Shown here piece after piece: positions 1 through 6,191 of a DNA stretch of 9,234 nucleotides. A program made the translations under genes and the position numbers. Location: NCBI GenBank assembly GCA_016295225.1, contig JAEDLP010000074.1, positions 1 through 9,234 of the forward strand, in the 5' to 3' direction. The notes beneath the pieces were generated by a model. The model searched no databases. It saw only the letters and a list, made by a program, of their open reading frames with translations, and was not told where the DNA came from. Origin of the DNA: Oscillospiraceae bacterium (lineage in GTDB: Bacteria > Bacillota > Clostridia > Oscillospirales > Oscillospiraceae). How positions within the stretch are numbered: the first letter of the stretch is position 1; every line of letters begins with the position of its first letter.

Positions 1-32
1 GCCATGACCAGAGACAAAATTCTCTTTTTCAT
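1..32 (-). CDS. 5' end of a B12-riboswitch-controlled gene, probably a secreted or lipoprotein product (partial)
   Basis: Only the first ten codons and two bases are in the window; the gene runs off the left edge. The minus strand reads AAGGAGG, six bases, then ATG, giving MKKRILSLVM followed by GC (Ala). A Lys-Lys-Arg start running into a hydrophobic stretch is the beginning of a signal peptide, so the product is probably exported. It is the first gene after a cobalamin riboswitch and terminator, so it is likely involved in corrinoid or cobalt uptake, or in a process with a B12-dependent alternative. Which one cannot be told from ten residues. The strong Shine-Dalgarno site and its place after the leader make the start itself convincing; function is inference only. 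Confidence 0.75.
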   Translation of the reverse strand, partial: MKKRILSLVM

Positions 33-103
33 AAAAAGCCTCCTTACTGAAATTCTCTATCCAAAACGCCCGCAGGCGGAGAACAGGGTAAGCCGGCTTT
101 CAT

Positions 104-135
104 AAAAAAGCGGATGCGATGCTGCATCCGCTTTT
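104..135 (-). terminator. Intrinsic terminator, expression platform of the B12 riboswitch
   Basis: On the minus strand a perfect 12-bp stem (core GCGGATGC / GCATCCGC, with flanking A-T pairs) closes a 6-nt loop and is followed by six U residues. It lies between the cobalamin aptamer and the start codon at position 32. This is the standard arrangement for transcription attenuation: with cobalamin bound, the terminator is expected to form and shut off the downstream gene. The stem and U-tract are seen directly; the regulatory direction is inferred from the riboswitch class. Confidence 0.85.
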
Positions 136-177
136 GTCTCTCACAAGAATAAAGGCATGGCAAACACCCGTCTGTGG

Positions 178-395
178 AGACGGGGCAGCCCTTTTGTAGG
201 TCTTCTGACTGACATGTTCAGAGGGGGAACCCCTCACCGCGCCGCCCTCGCCTTCCCAGCTTTCGCCAGTGACCCGCTTTCGCGGAAAAAGACGGCGCTC
301 CATGCTTACAGCACAGCGGAAGTTTCTTCTGCCGTGTCCAGGATTCTCACCTGGTTCCCTTGTTCAGCGAACAAGAATGCGTGTCCCACCCGTCT
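178..395 (-). promoter_or_regulatory. Cobalamin (B12) riboswitch aptamer
   Basis: Read on the minus strand, the conserved blocks of the cobalamin family occur in order. GGGAACCAGGTGAGAATCC (341-360) matches the GGGAA...GGTG...AATCC block. GTAAGCATGG (about 300-309) matches the L5 region. GTCACTGG (around 266-273) corresponds to the GCCACTG block and is followed by GGGAAGGC (about 250-257). AGTCAGAAGACCTAC (196-210) is the B12 box. The ends AGACGGG (395-389) and CCCGTCT (184-178) can form a closing P1 helix. The aptamer binds a corrinoid, and the terminator at 104-135 with a gene start at 32 makes it an OFF switch. Subclass (adenosyl- or aquo/methylcobalamin) is not certain, although the L5 sequence and spacing resemble the AdoCbl type. 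Confidence 0.92.
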
Positions 396-449
396 GGACA
401 GGCGGGGTCGCGCATTTGCCACAAAAGCCGGAGCAATATAGGGTTGTCA

Positions 450-487
450 GGCGGGGAACCCTCCGTTGGGTTCGGAGCGATACCGCC
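450..487 (-). other. Nested inverted repeats at the 5' end of the riboswitch leader
   Basis: An outer GGCGG/CCGCC pair (450-454 with 483-487) encloses two alternative inner hairpins: CTCCG/CGGAG (461-465 with 473-477) and GAACCC/GGGTTC (456-461 with 468-473). It would be the first structure in the minus-strand transcript, since initiation is expected near 488. It is not part of the conserved aptamer. It may simply stabilise the 5' end of the leader RNA; no function can be shown. Confidence 0.4.
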
Positions 488-494
488 TACCGTT

Positions 495-522
495 ACTATA
501 CCCGACGGATAGGAAATGTCAA
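495..522 (-). promoter_or_regulatory. Sigma-A promoter of the B12-riboswitch transcript
   Basis: On the minus strand there is a perfect -35 TTGACA (517-522), a 16-bp spacer and a -10 TATAGT (495-500, five of six consensus). Initiation would fall near 488, giving a leader of roughly 455 nt before the start codon at 32 and placing the whole aptamer inside the transcript. Confidence 0.75.
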
Positions 523-570
523 GAGCCCGGAGTAATTTTTCCCCTAAGGCCGGGTTTACCAAAAAGACCG

Positions 571-599
571 TTGACAAATGGAGTCGTCTGTGCTATGAT
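571..599 (+). promoter_or_regulatory. Sigma-A promoter of tRNA-Val
   Basis: A perfect -35 TTGACA (571-576), a 17-bp spacer and a -10 TATGAT (594-599, five of six consensus) lie about 34 bp before the mature tRNA 5' end. The near-consensus match fits a strongly expressed stable-RNA gene. Confidence 0.85.
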
Positions 600-632
600 T
601 AAATAGTTCCGCAAGGGATGACAACCAAACAC

Positions 633-709
633 GGACGATTAGCTCAGCTGGTATGAGCATCCGCTTGACGTGCGGGAGGTCACAGGTTCAAGTCCTGTAT
701 CGTCCACCA
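633..709 (+). tRNA. tRNA-Val (anticodon GAC), CCA encoded
   Basis: A 77-nt cloverleaf can be drawn. The acceptor arm is GGACGAT paired with ATCGTCC. The D arm starts AGCTCAGCTGG. The anticodon stem is TCCGC/GCGGG, with loop TTGACGT giving anticodon GAC, which reads the valine codons GTC and GTT. The T arm is ACAGG-TTCAAGT-CCTGT. A discriminator A and an encoded CCA (707-709) complete it. The gene stands alone between its own promoter and terminator rather than in a tRNA cluster. Confidence 0.95.
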
Positions 710-745
710 AAAAGAAGGACACGACGTAGTCGTGTCCTTCTTTTT
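709..745 (+). terminator. Intrinsic terminator of tRNA-Val
   Basis: A perfect 17-bp stem (core GAAGGACACGAC / GTCGTGTCCTTC) closes a 3-nt GTA loop; its 3' arm ends in five T. The 5' arm begins on the last A of the CCA end, so there is essentially no 3' trailer before the hairpin. The near-symmetry, with A-tract and T-tract, means it could also stop minus-strand transcripts. Confidence 0.9.
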
Positions 746-867
746 GGGTTTCGCGCCTTCGGTGCTTCACCCCAAGGGGATTAGACATGCTCGGGGCAAG
801 TGAATTGCCCCTGCGCCAAAATTTTGCAGAGCAAAATGTTTGTGCGCGCCACTGGGCGCGGACACCG
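746..867. repeat. Gene-free spacer with consecutive small perfect hairpins (possible interspersed repeat)
   Basis: Between the tRNA terminator and the next promoter there are, in order: CCCC-AA-GGGG (about 770-779); GGGGCAA-GTGAA-TTGCCCC (793-811); ATTTTGC-AGA-GCAAAAT (821-837); and CGCGCC-ACTG-GGCGCG (845-860). None is followed by a proper T-tract on either strand, so they are not obvious terminators. Packing of dyads like this is seen in small interspersed palindromic elements, but only one copy is in the window, so repeat status is inference. No credible gene was found here. Confidence 0.4.
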
Positions 868-896
868 TTGACAGGCCCCGGCGGAGGACATACAAT
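868..896 (+). promoter_or_regulatory. Sigma-A promoter of the U32-like/MATE operon
   Basis: A perfect -35 TTGACA (868-873), exactly 17 bp of spacer and a -10 TACAAT (891-896, five of six consensus). Initiation near 903 leaves a short leader before the ribosome site at 917-922 and the ATG at 930. Confidence 0.85.
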
Positions 897-929
897 ACAA
901 TAAAAACCATCGAAAGAAGGAGAATGACC

Positions 930-1901
930 ATGCACCAACCCCTCCTGCCCCAGGGAGACGCCGCTGCCCTGCTGCCCGGCGTGTCCTACAGCGTGCCGGG
1001 GCTGTTTCTCTACGCCGACCTGGTCTACCAGTGCCTGGACCAGGTGAAGGCCAAGTTCGACTATGAGATCCCGGTGAAATACATCTACGGCTCCCCCCAG
1101 GTCCGGTGGAACTGCGGCCGCCCGGTGCTGGTGGACCACGGCTACACCCCGGCGGACATGGAGGCCCAGCTGCAGGGGGCCCTGGACCGGGGGATCACCC
1201 CCCTTTTGACCTTCTCCATCCCCGTCATGGAGGAGCGAGATCTGGAGGACCCCCGGGGCAACGCCCTCCTGGCCCTGGCGGACAGGCTGGGGGCGGGGGT
1301 CATTGTGTCCCACCCTCTGCTGGGGGACCATATTCGGAAGAACTATCCCAACATCGAGCTTCACGCCTCGGTGATTATGACGGCTTTTCAGGAGAACCGG
1401 GACCCGGCCTACTATGCGGGGCTGGCCCGGGATTACAGCCGCTATGTGATCCACCCCGACGACAACTACGACCTGGCGCTGTTGAAAAAAATCCCCAGGG
1501 ACCGGGCTGAGATCATCCTCAACGAGCGGTGCGTCTACCAGTGCCGGCAGCGGGGGGACCACTACCTGGCCAACACCAAGGACCAGGCGGCCATTCTGGA
1601 CGGCTCCGGTCAGTTTACCGGCTTCCTGGACCGCTGCCCCTTCGTCCCAGACTTCAAGCAGCGAACCACCAAGGGCCGCAACATCTCCCTGACCGCCGGG
1701 GAGGCGGCGGAGCTGGCCGGGCTGGGCTTCGACCTGTTCAAGCTCCAGGGACGGCTGGATATCCCCTATGTGTTCTTCTTCGATTTCCTCCGCTATACCC
1801 TGGAAAATGAAGTGGCCTTCCCGGCCTTCTACCCCGCCTTCTGCTTCTCCATCCGGGAGTACGAGCGGGAAAAGGCCAAGAGGCGCAAGGCGAAACCATG
1901 A
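930..1901 (+). CDS. U32/UbiU-like TIM-barrel protein of unknown function
   Basis: A 323-residue soluble protein with no signal peptide or membrane segment. ATG 930 was chosen because AAGGAG (917-922) lies seven bases upstream; the in-frame ATG at 924 is only one base from it, and earlier starts lie in or before the promoter. The middle and C-terminal parts resemble the peptidase U32/UbiU-UbiV family: IELHASV (about 142-148), RYVIHPDDN (171-179), then EIILNERCVYQC (194-205) with RGDHY just after, and FKLQGR (270-275). Cys201, Cys205, Cys236 and possibly Cys305 could be ligands of an iron-sulphur cluster, as in UbiU/UbiV, although their spacing is not identical. Substrate and reaction are unknown. 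The gene is translationally coupled to a MATE exporter by a 4-bp ATGA overlap, so the two probably act in one process, for example modification and export of a small molecule. The family call is by motif memory and moderate in confidence. Confidence 0.75.
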   Translation: MHQPLLPQGDAAALLPGVSYSVPGLFLYADLVYQCLDQVKAKFDYEIPVKYIYGSPQVRWNCGRPVLVDHGYTPADMEAQLQGALDRGITPLLTFSIPVMEERDLEDPRGNALLALADRLGAGVIVSHPLLGDHIRKNYPNIELHASVIMTAFQENRDPAYYAGLARDYSRYVIHPDDNYDLALLKKIPRDRAEIILNERCVYQCRQRGDHYLANTKDQAAILDGSGQFTGFLDRCPFVPDFKQRTTKGRNISLTAGEAAELAGLGFDLFKLQGRLDIPYVFFFDFLRYTLENEVAFPAFYPAFCFSIREYEREKAKRRKAKP

Positions 1902-3217
1902 CCCGGGATCTGACCCAGGGCAGCATCCCCAAGGGGCTGCTGCTCTTCGCGCTGCCCCTGATCTGCGGGAACCTGCTCCAGCAGGTCTACAACCTGACCG
2001 ATACCTGGATCGTGGGCCGGTTCCTGGGGGAGGGGGCCCTGGGGGCGGTGGGGGCATCCTATACGCTGCTGACCTTCCTGACCTCCATCCTCCTGGGCCT
2101 CTGCATGGGCGGCTCGGCCTATTTCTCCATCCAGTTCGGCCGGAGGGATCTGGCCCGGCTGCGTCAGGGGACCTTTCAGGCCTTCCTCCTCATCGGGGGG
2201 CTGACCCTGGCCCTGAACCTGGGGGTCTATGGCTGCCTGGACGGCTTTCTCTGGCTCCTCCGCATCCCGGCGGAGATTGCGGCTCTGACCCGGGAATACC
2301 TGCTGTGGATCTTTGGGGGCATCGCCGCCACCTTCCTCTATAACTTCTTCGCCAACCTCCTGCGGGCGGTGGGGGATTCCGTGACCCCCCTGGCCTTTCT
2401 GGGGGTGTCGGTGACCTTGAACATCGGGCTGGATCTCCTCTTCGTGGTCCCCCTGGGCATGGGGGTCAAGGGGGCGGCTCTGGCCACGGTGATCGCCCAG
2501 TATGTCTCCGGCCTGGGGCTGGCGGCCTGGGCCTGGGGGAAGTACCCCCAGCTGAGGGTGAAACGGGAGGACATGGTCTGGGACCGCCGCTCCCTGGGGA
2601 ATGTGTGCAGCCTGTCCTTTTTCACCTGTCTCCAGCAGTCCGTGATGAATTTCGGCATCCTTCTGGTCCAGGGACTGGTGAACAGCTTCGGCACGGCGGT
2701 GATGGCGGCCTTCGCCGTGGCGGTGAAGATTGACACCCTGGCCTACATGCCCGTCCAGGACTTCGGCAACGCCTTCGCCACCTTCGTGGCCCAGAACTAC
2801 GGGGCCGGAAAAAAGGACCGCATCCGGGCGGGGACCCGGGCGGCGGCCCTGTGGGTGGTGGTCTTCTGCCTGGTGATCGGCGGGGTGGTCTGCCTGGCGG
2901 CCCCCAGGCTGCTGGCCTTTTTCGTGGGGGCGGAGGCTGCCCGGGTCATCGCCATCGGCACCGGCTACCTGCGCATCGAGGGGGCCTTCTACCTGGGCAT
3001 CGGCATCCTGTTCCTGCTGTACGGCTACTTCCGGGCGGTGAACCGTCCGGCGGTCTCCCTGGTGCTCACCGTCTGCTCCCTGGGGACCCGGGTGGTTCTG
3101 GCCTACACCCTGTCGGCCATCCCGGCCCTGGGGGTCACGGGCATCTGGATGTCCATTCCCATCGGCTGGTTTTTGGCCGACACGGTGGGGATCGTGCTGT
3201 GGCGGCGGGGTCAGTGA
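1898..3217 (+). CDS. MATE family efflux transporter
   Basis: A 439-residue, very hydrophobic polytopic protein, normal length for a MATE (multidrug and toxic compound extrusion) transporter of about 12 membrane helices. It opens with the family pattern: a short cytoplasmic start TQGSIPKGLLLFALPLICGN (6-25), then QQVYNLTDTWIVGRFLG, followed by repeated Gly/Ala-rich helices. The second half repeats the fold, with QQSVMNFGILLVQGLVNSFG and QDFGNAFATFVAQNYGAG, a typical MATE helix-7/8 region. Such proteins export drugs, organic cations or metabolites using Na+ or H+ gradients; the substrate cannot be read from sequence. The start ATG overlaps the upstream stop as ATGA, with a weak AAGG seven bases before it, so translation is probably coupled. 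The stop codon lies within the terminator hairpin. Confidence 0.93.
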   Translation: MTRDLTQGSIPKGLLLFALPLICGNLLQQVYNLTDTWIVGRFLGEGALGAVGASYTLLTFLTSILLGLCMGGSAYFSIQFGRRDLARLRQGTFQAFLLIGGLTLALNLGVYGCLDGFLWLLRIPAEIAALTREYLLWIFGGIAATFLYNFFANLLRAVGDSVTPLAFLGVSVTLNIGLDLLFVVPLGMGVKGAALATVIAQYVSGLGLAAWAWGKYPQLRVKREDMVWDRRSLGNVCSLSFFTCLQQSVMNFGILLVQGLVNSFGTAVMAAFAVAVKIDTLAYMPVQDFGNAFATFVAQNYGAGKKDRIRAGTRAAALWVVVFCLVIGGVVCLAAPRLLAFFVGAEAARVIAIGTGYLRIEGAFYLGIGILFLLYGYFRAVNRPAVSLVLTVCSLGTRVVLAYTLSAIPALGVTGIWMSIPIGWFLADTVGIVLWRRGQ

Positions 3218-3235
3218 CCCCGCCCTGCATTTTTT
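3204..3235 (+). terminator. Intrinsic terminator overlapping the MATE stop codon
   Basis: GGCGGGG (3204-3210) pairs with CCCCGCC (3218-3224); the inner TCA/TGA can extend the dyad around a single central G. A T-tract (3230-3235) follows after five bases. The stem contains the last MATE codons and its TGA stop, so terminating ribosomes cover the hairpin. The slightly displaced T-tract makes strength uncertain. Confidence 0.75.
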
Positions 3236-3259
3236 GTCAAAATAAATGGTTGAATCCTG

Positions 3260-3288
3260 TTGAATTGTGGAGAAAAGGGGAGTAAGAT
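3260..3288 (+). promoter_or_regulatory. Probable sigma-A promoter of the MBOAT/DHHW operon
   Basis: TTGAAT (3260-3265, four of six consensus), a 17-bp spacer and TAAGAT (3283-3288, four of six consensus) in the AT-richer gap after the MATE terminator. Initiation near 3295 would give a leader of about 95 nt. The match is weaker than the other promoters here, which fits a gene that may need activation. Confidence 0.5.
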
Positions 3289-3329
3289 AAGCGTACGAGA
3301 GAGAAGGGCGCGAACAAGACCACGCGGCG

Positions 3330-3356
3330 ATCCAGGCTCACGGGCCTGGATTTTTT
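3330..3356 (+). terminator. Intrinsic terminator in the leader of the MBOAT gene (candidate attenuator)
   Basis: ATCCAGGC (3330-3337) pairs perfectly with GCCTGGAT (3344-3351) across a 6-nt loop, and the last paired T begins a run of six T. It lies downstream of the predicted promoter and 34 bp before the MBOAT start codon, so it would stop transcription before the gene unless bypassed. Possible meanings are a riboswitch or protein-controlled attenuator, or the 3' end of a separate RNA of about 60 nt. I do not recognise a known aptamer in 3295-3330. Confidence 0.75.
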
Positions 3357-3390
3357 GCTGTGTGCAGGGCGCCCGATGCGGGGTGTCGAA

Positions 3391-4824
3391 ATGGTATTTG
3401 CAAGCATGCTGTTTGTGTTTTGTTTCCTGACAGCAAACCTGATTTCACAACTGGTTTTGAAGACCGCCAAGGCGAAGAACATCGCCATGCTGGTCTTCTC
3501 CCTGATCTTTTACAGCTGGTCCGGGCCAAGGTATCTCTTCCTGCTGCTGGCCATGGTTCTCATCTGCTGGGTGGGGGCCTTGCGGATTCAGCGCAGCCCC
3601 AGTAAAAAGGAGCGGAAGCGTTACCTTGTCCTCACCATCGCCCTGTGTCTGGCGATTTTGGGCTTCTTTAAGTACACGGGCTTCTTCCTGTCCAACGTCC
3701 AGGCCATTTTCGGCGTGCCCGAGGTGATCCCCACCATCGTGCTGCCTATCGGCATCTCCTTCTATACCTTCCAGCTCATCTCCTATGTGGTGGATGTGTA
3801 CCGGCGGGAGGTCCCCGCCCAGAAGAAATACTGGGTCCTGCTCCTGTACGCCAGCCTGTTCCACCAGTGCATCGCCGGCCCCATCGTCCGGTATCAGGAT
3901 ATCAACCAGGATATCATCCGCCGCAAGGCCACCCCCGCTGAGATCAGCCGGGGGATCAGCCGCTTCACCGTGGGCCTGGCCAAGAAGGCTATCCTGGCCA
4001 ACGGCTGCGCCGCCATTGCCGACGCCTTCTTCGATGTGGGCGCGGCGGAACTGGCCGCCGTCCCCGCCCTGGGGATCCTCCTGGCGGCCTTCGCCTTTAC
4101 CCTGCAGATTTATCTGGACTTCTCCGCCTACTCGGACATGGCCATCGGCATGGGCCTCATGTGCGGCTTCCACTATAAGGAGAACTTCAACTACCCCTAC
4201 CTGTCCCAGTCCATCGGCGAGTTCTGGCGGCGGTGGCACATCTCCCTGGGCTCCTTCTTCCGGGACTATGTGTACATCCCCCTGGGGGGCAACCGCTGCG
4301 CCGTCCCCCGGCAGATCCTGAACCTCTTTGTGGTCTGGTTCCTCACCGGCCTGTGGCACGGGGCCAGCTGGAACTTTGTCCTGTGGGGCCTGTTCTTCGG
4401 CCTGCTCATCGGCCTGGAGCGGTTCCTGCTGGCCGACAGGCTGGACCGCCTGCCCGCACCCTTGAAAGCTTTTGGGGTGTTTCTCCTGGTGATGTTCAGT
4501 TGGATTCTCTTCAAATTCACCGACTTCGGGCTGCTGGGTATCGCCATCAAGGGCCTGTTCGGTCTCAACGGCAACGGCCTTACCGGGGTGGACGTGGCCC
4601 TGGCCTTCAAGAACAACCTGTTCTTCCTGATTTTCTCCACCATCGCGGTTACGCCCCTGGGCAAGCACCTCCGCAACATCCTGGGCAACCTGTCCCGCCG
4701 GAACACCGCCTGCTTCTGGGTCAACGCAGTGTGGGAGGCCGCCCACCCGGCTGTCCTGCTGATCCTCTCGGCCATGGCTCTGGCCGGGGACAGCTACAAT
4801 CCGTTCCTGTATTTCCAGTTCTGA
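3391..4824 (+). CDS. MBOAT family membrane O-acyltransferase (AlgI/DltB/PatA-like)
   Basis: A 477-residue polytopic membrane protein of the usual length for bacterial AlgI-type acyltransferases. ATG 3391 gives MVFASMLFVFCFL, the typical family start; an in-frame ATG at 3376 and an earlier TTG lie at or inside the leader terminator. Landmarks are LPIGISFYTFQLISYVVDVYR (118-138 region), YLDFSAYSDMAIGMG (241-255), FWRRWHISLGSFFRDYVYIPLGGNR (278-302 region) and TGLWHGASWNF (319-329). His323 in LWHG matches the catalytic His of AlgI; His283 is the other conserved His. The enzyme is expected to move an acyl group, probably acetyl, from the cytoplasm across the membrane to a cell-surface glycan. The next gene, 16 bp downstream, encodes the usual extracytoplasmic partner. 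The start-site ribosome match (GGGGTG, five bases upstream) is weak. The acceptor glycan is unknown. Confidence 0.93.
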   Translation: MVFASMLFVFCFLTANLISQLVLKTAKAKNIAMLVFSLIFYSWSGPRYLFLLLAMVLICWVGALRIQRSPSKKERKRYLVLTIALCLAILGFFKYTGFFLSNVQAIFGVPEVIPTIVLPIGISFYTFQLISYVVDVYRREVPAQKKYWVLLLYASLFHQCIAGPIVRYQDINQDIIRRKATPAEISRGISRFTVGLAKKAILANGCAAIADAFFDVGAAELAAVPALGILLAAFAFTLQIYLDFSAYSDMAIGMGLMCGFHYKENFNYPYLSQSIGEFWRRWHISLGSFFRDYVYIPLGGNRCAVPRQILNLFVVWFLTGLWHGASWNFVLWGLFFGLLIGLERFLLADRLDRLPAPLKAFGVFLLVMFSWILFKFTDFGLLGIAIKGLFGLNGNGLTGVDVALAFKNNLFFLIFSTIAVTPLGKHLRNILGNLSRRNTACFWVNAVWEAAHPAVLLILSAMALAGDSYNPFLYFQF

Positions 4825-4840
4825 GAGGGGAGGTCACGGT

Positions 4841-6154
4841 ATGCCTGTTACAAAATCCAAGCGGAAGCAGGTCAACGGCCTGGTCCGCGGCGTCAAAGTG
4901 TTGGCCTTCGGCCTGGTGCTGGCGGTCATGGGCTTCATCGGCCTGCTGTGGTTCGCCCGGCCGGACACCTCAGTCATCGAGAAGCGGACCCTCACCCAGT
5001 TCCCGTCCATCACCTGGTCATCCTTCTGGGACGGCAGCTTCTTCAAGGAGGTGGACACCTGGTACGCCGACACCTTCCCCCTGCGGGAAGGCCTCATTTC
5101 CGGCAGCCAGACCCTGGAGAGCCTCTACGGGATCCGCTCCGACCAGATCGTGGGCGGCGCCATGGTGGCCGACGACATCCCCGACCCGGACGCGGAGGGC
5201 CAGGAGGTCCAGGCGGCGGAACCCGAGGAGGTCCTGCCCGACGGCACCATCACCGAGACCGGCGAGATGCAGGGGCAGATCTACATCACCAATAACAGCG
5301 GCTACGGCCTGTACTACTTCACCCAGTCCGCCGCCGACAAGTTCGCCGCCACCATGAATCAGGTCTACGCCAACGTGAAGGATCAGGTGGATCTGTACGT
5401 GATGATCTGTCCCATCAGCGCCGGGGTCATGCTGGACCAGACGGTGCTGGACGACATGGGGTGCAGCAGCGAGAAGGACGCCATCGACTACATTTACGGC
5501 AAGATCGACAAGGGCGTCCACACGGTGTCCGCCTTCGACAGCCTGAAAAAGCACAACGCCGAGTACATCTACTTCCACACCGACCACCACTGGACCGCCC
5601 TGGGGGCCTATTATGCCTACCGGGAGTTCTGCAAGGAAAAGGGGATCGAGCCCCACGACATCCAGGACTACGAGACCATGGAGTTCCCCGGCTTCCTGGG
5701 TACCTTCTATGCCAACAGCAACAACTCGCCCGCCCTGGCGGCCAACCCCGACACGGTGGTGGCCTATGTCCCCAAGGGGACCAACAACATGACCATGCAC
5801 TACACCAACGGCTCGGTGGTGGACTGGTTCATCATCAACGATGTGTCGGGTTATGCCAAGTCCGAGCTGTACGCCACCTTCGTGGGGGGCGACCGGCCCT
5901 TCTCCTACACCCACAACCCCAACATCACCGACGGCAGCGCTGTCATGGTCATCAAGGACTCCTATGGCAACGCCTTCATCCCCTGGCTGGTGGACCACTA
6001 CGAGTACATCTACTGGGTGGACGCCCGCTACACCAGCAATACCATCTCCCAGATGGTTCGGGATTATAACATCCAGGACGTGATCTATCAGGTCCAGATC
6101 TACAACAGCTCCACCGACAACATGCTGGGCAAGTACGCGGCCATTGGACAGTGA
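4841..6154 (+). CDS. DHHW family membrane-anchored SGNH/AlgX-like acyltransferase partner
   Basis: A 437-residue protein: a basic N-terminus (KSKRKQ), one membrane helix (about 18-38), then an extracytoplasmic domain. The signature TDHHW occurs at 247-251 and KDSYGN at 372-377. By analogy with AlgJ/AlgX (Asp-x-His-Trp plus a Ser nucleophile), Asp248, His250 and Ser374 form the likely catalytic triad. The acidic Pro/Glu-rich stretch at about 111-138 looks like a flexible insertion. GGGGAGG (4827-4833) lies seven bases before ATG 4841, and the gene starts 16 bp after the MBOAT stop, so the two are one operon. The likely role is to take acyl groups delivered across the membrane by the MBOAT protein and place them on a surface polysaccharide. 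The pair is well known in Clostridia, but its acceptor is usually undetermined. Confidence 0.9.
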   Translation: MPVTKSKRKQVNGLVRGVKVLAFGLVLAVMGFIGLLWFARPDTSVIEKRTLTQFPSITWSSFWDGSFFKEVDTWYADTFPLREGLISGSQTLESLYGIRSDQIVGGAMVADDIPDPDAEGQEVQAAEPEEVLPDGTITETGEMQGQIYITNNSGYGLYYFTQSAADKFAATMNQVYANVKDQVDLYVMICPISAGVMLDQTVLDDMGCSSEKDAIDYIYGKIDKGVHTVSAFDSLKKHNAEYIYFHTDHHWTALGAYYAYREFCKEKGIEPHDIQDYETMEFPGFLGTFYANSNNSPALAANPDTVVAYVPKGTNNMTMHYTNGSVVDWFIINDVSGYAKSELYATFVGGDRPFSYTHNPNITDGSAVMVIKDSYGNAFIPWLVDHYEYIYWVDARYTSNTISQMVRDYNIQDVIYQVQIYNSSTDNMLGKYAAIGQ

Positions 6155-6156
6155 GC

Positions 6157-6191
6157 AAAAAAACCTCTGCACGCCTGTGCAGAGGTTTTTT
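6157..6191 (+). terminator. Intrinsic terminator after the MBOAT/DHHW operon
   Basis: ACCTCTGCAC and GTGCAGAGGT form a perfect stem around a 4-nt GCCT loop, extended by an A-tract facing a six-T tract. It begins three bases after the DHHW stop codon. The A/T symmetry means it could work on both strands. Confidence 0.92.

Noticed and set aside
157..577. Several short reading frames on both strands at 100-577
   Set aside because: They lie inside the B12 riboswitch and its leader and have no ribosome sites; RNA structure explains this sequence.
840..929. N-terminal extension of the U32-like protein from upstream in-frame start codons
   Set aside because: The extension would span the promoter at 868-896, and only ATG 930 has a well-spaced ribosome site.
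639..2057. Long minus-strand reading frame of 472 codons opposite the U32-like gene and tRNA
   Set aside because: It is a shadow of the plus-strand gene. Its end, with TGLEPVTSRTSSGC, is the well-known antisense translation of a tRNA, and it has no promoter or ribosome site of its own.
3355..3390. Upstream starts (TTG 3355, ATG 3376) for the MBOAT protein
   Set aside because: The first lies in the terminator T-tract and neither gives the typical hydrophobic MVF-type N-terminus; ATG 3391 does.
3445..4746. Long minus-strand frame opposite the MBOAT gene
   Set aside because: Its composition is typical of the antisense of GC-rich membrane-protein codons (Gly/Gln/Asp/Val-rich, no domain), and it has no start signals.
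5018..6172. Long minus-strand frame opposite the DHHW gene
   Set aside because: It is antisense shadow, rich in Val/Gly/Asp/His, beginning inside the terminator and with no recognisable domain.
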